From NCBI GenBank assembly GCA_937900125.1, contig CALCEK010000136.1, positions 1-9,173 on the forward strand: a DNA stretch of 9,173 nucleotides, written 5' to 3'. The notes beneath the pieces were generated by a model, which was not told where the DNA came from, ran no database searches, and saw only the letters and a program-made list of their open reading frames with translations. This stretch comes from an uncultured Treponema sp. Its GTDB lineage: Bacteria > Spirochaetota > Spirochaetia > Treponematales > Treponemataceae. This document shows, in pieces, positions 5,965-9,173 of this stretch; the first letter of the stretch is position 1; each line of letters begins with the position of its first letter. The position numbers and the translations under genes are program-made.

Positions 5965-7437
5965 ATGAGCGTAACTTTTAGCATTAGTTCAGACGGAAAC
6001 AAAACCTGTGCGGTAAATAACATTCGCCTACATTCTGCCTACAATCCTATAAAAGAAGCAGAGCGATTTGTTGCAAATATTGAATGCGATTTTAATCCTA
6101 TTTCAATAATTGTAACCGAACCCGCACTCTCCTATTGCATTCCATTTTTAAAATCCCGATTTAAGAATGCAAAATGCTATGCCGTTAGATTTTCTTGCGA
6201 TTTTGATTTTGTAAATTCAAACTGGGACGCTGTTTTTTATACAAAAAATCTTTCCGAAAAACTTTTTTCTTTTTTTGGAGAAGAAGGTCTTTTGCAAACA
6301 CTTTTTGTTTCTTGGACAGCCTCGCAAAAAGCATTTCCAAATGAATACGACCTTTGTTGGGAACAAATAAAACGCGCATTGCAAAAAAGTCGCGATGTAC
6401 TTGCAACAAGAAGTTATTTTTCAAAAAGATGGGCAAAAAATTCGCTCCGATTTGCTTTTTTTTCAAAACAATTTGCGCAAATTACAAAAGGAAACTGCCC
6501 AGTCGTAATTTGCGCAAGCGGGCAAAGTCTAAAAACTTCGCTCAAAAGCATAAAAGAAAGAAGGTCGCACTTTTTTCTTATCGCGGTTTCTTCTGCCATA
6601 AGTGTTTTAATTTCAAATGGAATTTTTCCCGATTTGTGCGTTTCTACGGACGGAGGATTTTGGGCAAAACTCCATCTTAAAAAAATCTTAAAATATAATT
6701 CAATTCCACTATCTCTTAGCCCAGAAAGTGCGTGTTTTGCAAAAATTCTTTCCGAAAACACCATAATTCCACTTTCTTACAGCGATGGATTTGCTGAGGA
6801 TACTTTAAATTATCTTAAAATAAAAACACAAAGTGCTATGCGAAACGGAACTGTAAGTGGCACGGCAGCAGATATTGCCTTAAAAATCACAAGCGGAAAT
6901 GTATTTTTTTGCGGATTAGACTTAGCAAATTCAAATGGATTTTCTCATACCGAGCCAAATGAGCTTGAAAATTACAATTCCACGGGCGATTTTAGATTTT
7001 CTACAAAAGAAACTAGAATTGTCTCAGGGAATTTTTCAAGCGGTGCTTTAAATTTGTATAGGGATTGGTTTTCTTCTTACGATTTTAAAAATCGACTTTT
7101 TCGTTTGAGCAACAATTTTTCTTACTGTGCAGAATTAAAAAATGTTCCTTCTGTAAATTGGGATTTTTTTGATTCACAACTTGATTCAAAATCACAAATC
7201 CTCCCCAAAATCACGCTGCAAACTGAAAATTGTCTTAAAGAAAATCTTAACAATTTAAAAAACTTTCTTAATAATTACACAAAATCAGAAAATTGGGTAA
7301 AAGAAGCTCTACCTGCAGAAGCAATAGCGTTTTCGCGTTCCCTTTCTAACTCAGAAGAAAAAGGAAAAAGACTTCAGCAAAAAAAAGACGAATATCTTTG
7401 TGACATAAAACGCGCAATTAAATGGGAACAAAAATGA
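5965..7437 (+). CDS. DUF115/Maf-like motility accessory protein, diverged copy
   Basis: This 490-residue protein belongs with the DUF115 (MptE-like) Maf proteins, which in other motile bacteria are needed to attach nonulosonic-type sugars to flagellin in the cytoplasm. It shares with the next gene the N-terminal HSxYNPxKEAxxF block (23-35), the central VVICASGQSL (180-189), FPDLCVSTDGG (221-231), NGTVSGTAADIALK (294-307) and FFCGLDL (314-320), followed by HTEPN (328-332). The glycine-rich GxGPSLD of the family is changed to ASGQSL, and the N-terminal GIGGGFH seen in its neighbour is not present, so this copy may be diverged or inactive. The ribosome binding site is weak (GAGA, four bases before ATG). 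A terminator ends 11 bp upstream. Its last four bases overlap the start of the next gene (ATGA), which suggests coupling. Confidence 0.82.
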   Translation: MSVTFSISSDGNKTCAVNNIRLHSAYNPIKEAERFVANIECDFNPISIIVTEPALSYCIPFLKSRFKNAKCYAVRFSCDFDFVNSNWDAVFYTKNLSEKLFSFFGEEGLLQTLFVSWTASQKAFPNEYDLCWEQIKRALQKSRDVLATRSYFSKRWAKNSLRFAFFSKQFAQITKGNCPVVICASGQSLKTSLKSIKERRSHFFLIAVSSAISVLISNGIFPDLCVSTDGGFWAKLHLKKILKYNSIPLSLSPESACFAKILSENTIIPLSYSDGFAEDTLNYLKIKTQSAMRNGTVSGTAADIALKITSGNVFFCGLDLANSNGFSHTEPNELENYNSTGDFRFSTKETRIVSGNFSSGALNLYRDWFSSYDFKNRLFRLSNNFSYCAELKNVPSVNWDFFDSQLDSKSQILPKITLQTENCLKENLNNLKNFLNNYTKSENWVKEALPAEAIAFSRSLSNSEEKGKRLQQKKDEYLCDIKRAIKWEQK

Positions 7438-8942
7438 TATACAACGGCACTTGCATTGCAAAAACTGGCGAAATAATTCCTCTTTTTTTGGACAAAAGCC
7501 CCATGCACTCAAAATACAATCCGCAAAAAGAAGCAAATAATTTTGCTGTAGAGCAAAAAGCGGGATTTTTTGTAGTTGCAGGAATTGGAGGCGGATTTCA
7601 TATTGCACACTTAATAGAAGAAAATCCAAATTCTTACGTTTTGTGCGTTGAAGAAGATGAAAATACTCTTAAATTCTGTTTAAACCTTCCGCAAAATGCA
7701 AATCTTTTTAAAAAACAAAATATTTGGGCGTGTACAATAGAAAATTTGCAAACAGAAATTGCTTTTCGCTACATACCCGCACTTTATGGTGATTTTTCGC
7801 TCCTTTATCATCCAATTTGGCAGAAAAAAAATGTTACACTTTCAGAAAAAATTAAGGAAATTGTGCAAAAAGCACTAAAAGAAATTGCAGCAGATTTTTC
7901 AGTGCAATCACATTTTGGAAAAATTTGGCAAGGAAATATTCTTTCAAATCTGCAATTTTGCTCACAGATAAAAAATCCCACTAAAATCAATTTTGTGGTA
8001 AAAAAACAGGCTGCAATAATTGGTGCAGGGCCAAGCCTTGACACATCTATACAAACGCTTAGTAAAAATCGGGACAAGTATACAATAATTTCAACAGATA
8101 CAGCGTATCGAAGTCTTATTACACGGAATATTTTTCCAGATATTGTAATTTCTGTTGACGGTCAACATATTTCGCACACGCATTTTATGTGTTGTCCCAA
8201 AAGTGAAGCGCAAAACTCCCCTACACTTTTTGTTTTTGCTTTAAGTGCAAATCCAGCGGCAGCCAAATTTGTTTATTCAATGGGACATTCAGTTTTTTTT
8301 GTACAAAGTTCCCACCCGCTAGAAAGTTTAGCTTCAAATTTTTACAAAAATACTTTTCCAAAAATCAATAGCGGGTCAGGAACCGTAACAATTGCGGCTT
8401 GCGACTTTGCACAAAAATTAGGATTTTCCGAAATTGAACTTTTTGGCGCAGATTTTTCCTATAAAAATGGAAAAGCCTATACCTTGGGAACGTATTTGGA
8501 AACCAATTTTTTAAAAGAAGCAAATAAACTTTTTCCTCAAGAAATGCAACAAACGAATCTTCTTTTTAGAACAGAGCTGATAAGAAAAAATGGAATCTTA
8601 AGCACAGAAGTTTTGGAATCCTACAAAAATTCACTTAACGAATGGATTAAAAATTCAGTTTATTTTAATGAAAATCAAAGGCTTAAAGCCAAAGAAAATA
8701 ATAACAATGCGGTGTTAAAGGCACAATATTTTCCATTTGCGGATTTCATTTTAAGTTTAAATTCAGGAATCCAAAATGCTATACAAAATGCCTGTATCGA
8801 TTCAGTTTACATAAAATGTTTACTCCCCGCAGTTGCATTTTTCAGAAAAAATCAGAATCCACAAAATAAAATAGAGTTTTTTAATCTTATAAAACTTGCA
8901 TACACTGACTTAAACCGTTATACTAAAGTTTATGAAAAATAG
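7434..8942 (+). CDS. DUF115/Maf-like motility accessory protein (probable flagellin glycosyltransferase)
   Basis: This 502-residue protein is a clear DUF115 family member. Visible blocks are PMHSKYNPQKEA (23-34), VVAGIGGGFHIAHL (47-60), AAIIGAGPSLDTS (193-205), FPDIVISVDGQ (234-244), NSGSGTVTIAACDFA (312-326) and IELFGADFSY (334-343). In characterised Maf proteins the central domain resembles sialyltransferases, and the proteins are required for flagellin glycosylation with pseudaminic- or legionaminic-type sugars; treponemal flagellins are known to be glycosylated, though with a different glycan. I chose ATG 7434 over ATG 7422 because GGGA is six bases ahead, the ATGA overlap with the preceding stop is typical of coupled genes, and the HSxYNP block then falls at the same distance from the start as in the paralogue. 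No sugar biosynthesis gene is in the window, so the donor is unknown. Confidence 0.9.
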   Translation: MIYNGTCIAKTGEIIPLFLDKSPMHSKYNPQKEANNFAVEQKAGFFVVAGIGGGFHIAHLIEENPNSYVLCVEEDENTLKFCLNLPQNANLFKKQNIWACTIENLQTEIAFRYIPALYGDFSLLYHPIWQKKNVTLSEKIKEIVQKALKEIAADFSVQSHFGKIWQGNILSNLQFCSQIKNPTKINFVVKKQAAIIGAGPSLDTSIQTLSKNRDKYTIISTDTAYRSLITRNIFPDIVISVDGQHISHTHFMCCPKSEAQNSPTLFVFALSANPAAAKFVYSMGHSVFFVQSSHPLESLASNFYKNTFPKINSGSGTVTIAACDFAQKLGFSEIELFGADFSYKNGKAYTLGTYLETNFLKEANKLFPQEMQQTNLLFRTELIRKNGILSTEVLESYKNSLNEWIKNSVYFNENQRLKAKENNNNAVLKAQYFPFADFILSLNSGIQNAIQNACIDSVYIKCLLPAVAFFRKNQNPQNKIEFFNLIKLAYTDLNRYTKVYEK

Positions 8943-9173
8943 AAGAAATCCGCTTTTTACGATTATCATCACGGCAATTTATACAGTAACAATTTTAGCT
9001 TACATTTTTTCGCTCATAATTGAATATAATCTGGGGGCAACAAAGGCGGAACAGCGATTTTCCACTTTAACGCGACAAACAAATTTAATTTTGCGCGAAA
9101 ATGACGCAGGAAGCCCCGCTTTTGCAGACGCTTTTCTTGAAATTTTGGGGAATGTTTCTGACATTGCTGGAGT
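8932..9173 (+). CDS. Membrane-anchored protein of unknown function, N-terminal part (cut by window edge)
   Basis: The first 80 codons are present. The start ATG lies 11 bp inside the end of the second maf-like gene, so the gene is probably in the same transcript. Residues 1-7 are basic (KNRRN), residues about 8-29 form one hydrophobic segment (FTIIITAIYTVTILAYIF), and the following part is polar and helical (KAEQRFSTLTRQTNLILREN) and likely periplasmic. This looks like the start of a single-pass membrane or sensor-type protein, but no domain is recognisable in the visible portion. The ribosome binding site is poor (AAAG, three bases ahead), consistent with coupling to the upstream gene. Not recognised further. 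Confidence 0.7.
   Translation, partial: MKNRRNPLFTIIITAIYTVTILAYIFSLIIEYNLGATKAEQRFSTLTRQTNLILRENDAGSPAFADAFLEILGNVSDIAG

Overview
The window looks like chromosomal DNA of a spirochaete, most likely a Treponema species. The DNA is AT-rich and gene-dense. It has an SmpB gene divergent from a type I signal peptidase gene, a pair of DUF115/Maf-type motility accessory proteins, and a very acidic Ser/Glu-rich protein of a style I associate with treponemes. The assignment rests on protein resemblance and remembered synteny, not on a search.

Layout. (1) 1-218 (-): N-terminus of a type I signal peptidase running off the left edge. (2) 219-451: divergent control region with a good sigma70-like promoter for smpB, a weaker one for the peptidase, and a long hairpin just ahead of the smpB start. 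(3) 452-1762 (+): smpB and a secreted protein of unknown function, 21 bp apart. (4) 1763-1890: convergent spacer holding a degenerate palindromic element and a weak terminator for the minus-strand genes. (5) 1891-2974 (-): an FtsB/DivIC-like membrane protein and the tRNA t6A enzyme TsaC, overlapping by 11 bp. (6) 2975-3115: divergent promoter region. (7) 3116-5896 (+): a 926-residue acidic, probably disordered cytoplasmic protein with short repeated motifs, an internal coiled coil, an internal Shine-Dalgarno/ATG and an ordered C-terminal tail. (8) 5919-5953: a strong intrinsic terminator. (9) 5965-8942 (+): two tandem DUF115/Maf-like proteins coupled by an ATGA overlap. (10) 8932 to the end (+): start of a membrane protein of unknown function overlapping the second maf-like gene.

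How the genes fit together. The left half is housekeeping: protein export, trans-translation, tRNA modification and cell division. The right half looks like a lineage-specific block in which the maf pair probably serves flagellin glycosylation, because Maf proteins do so in other motile bacteria and treponemal flagellins are known to be glycosylated. The acidic protein is the least explained item. It has fixed ordered pieces separated by disordered acidic linkers and reads as a scaffold, but no function can be assigned from sequence alone. No tRNA, rRNA, CRISPR array, insertion sequence or phage gene was seen, and no gene-free stretch exceeds 300 bases.
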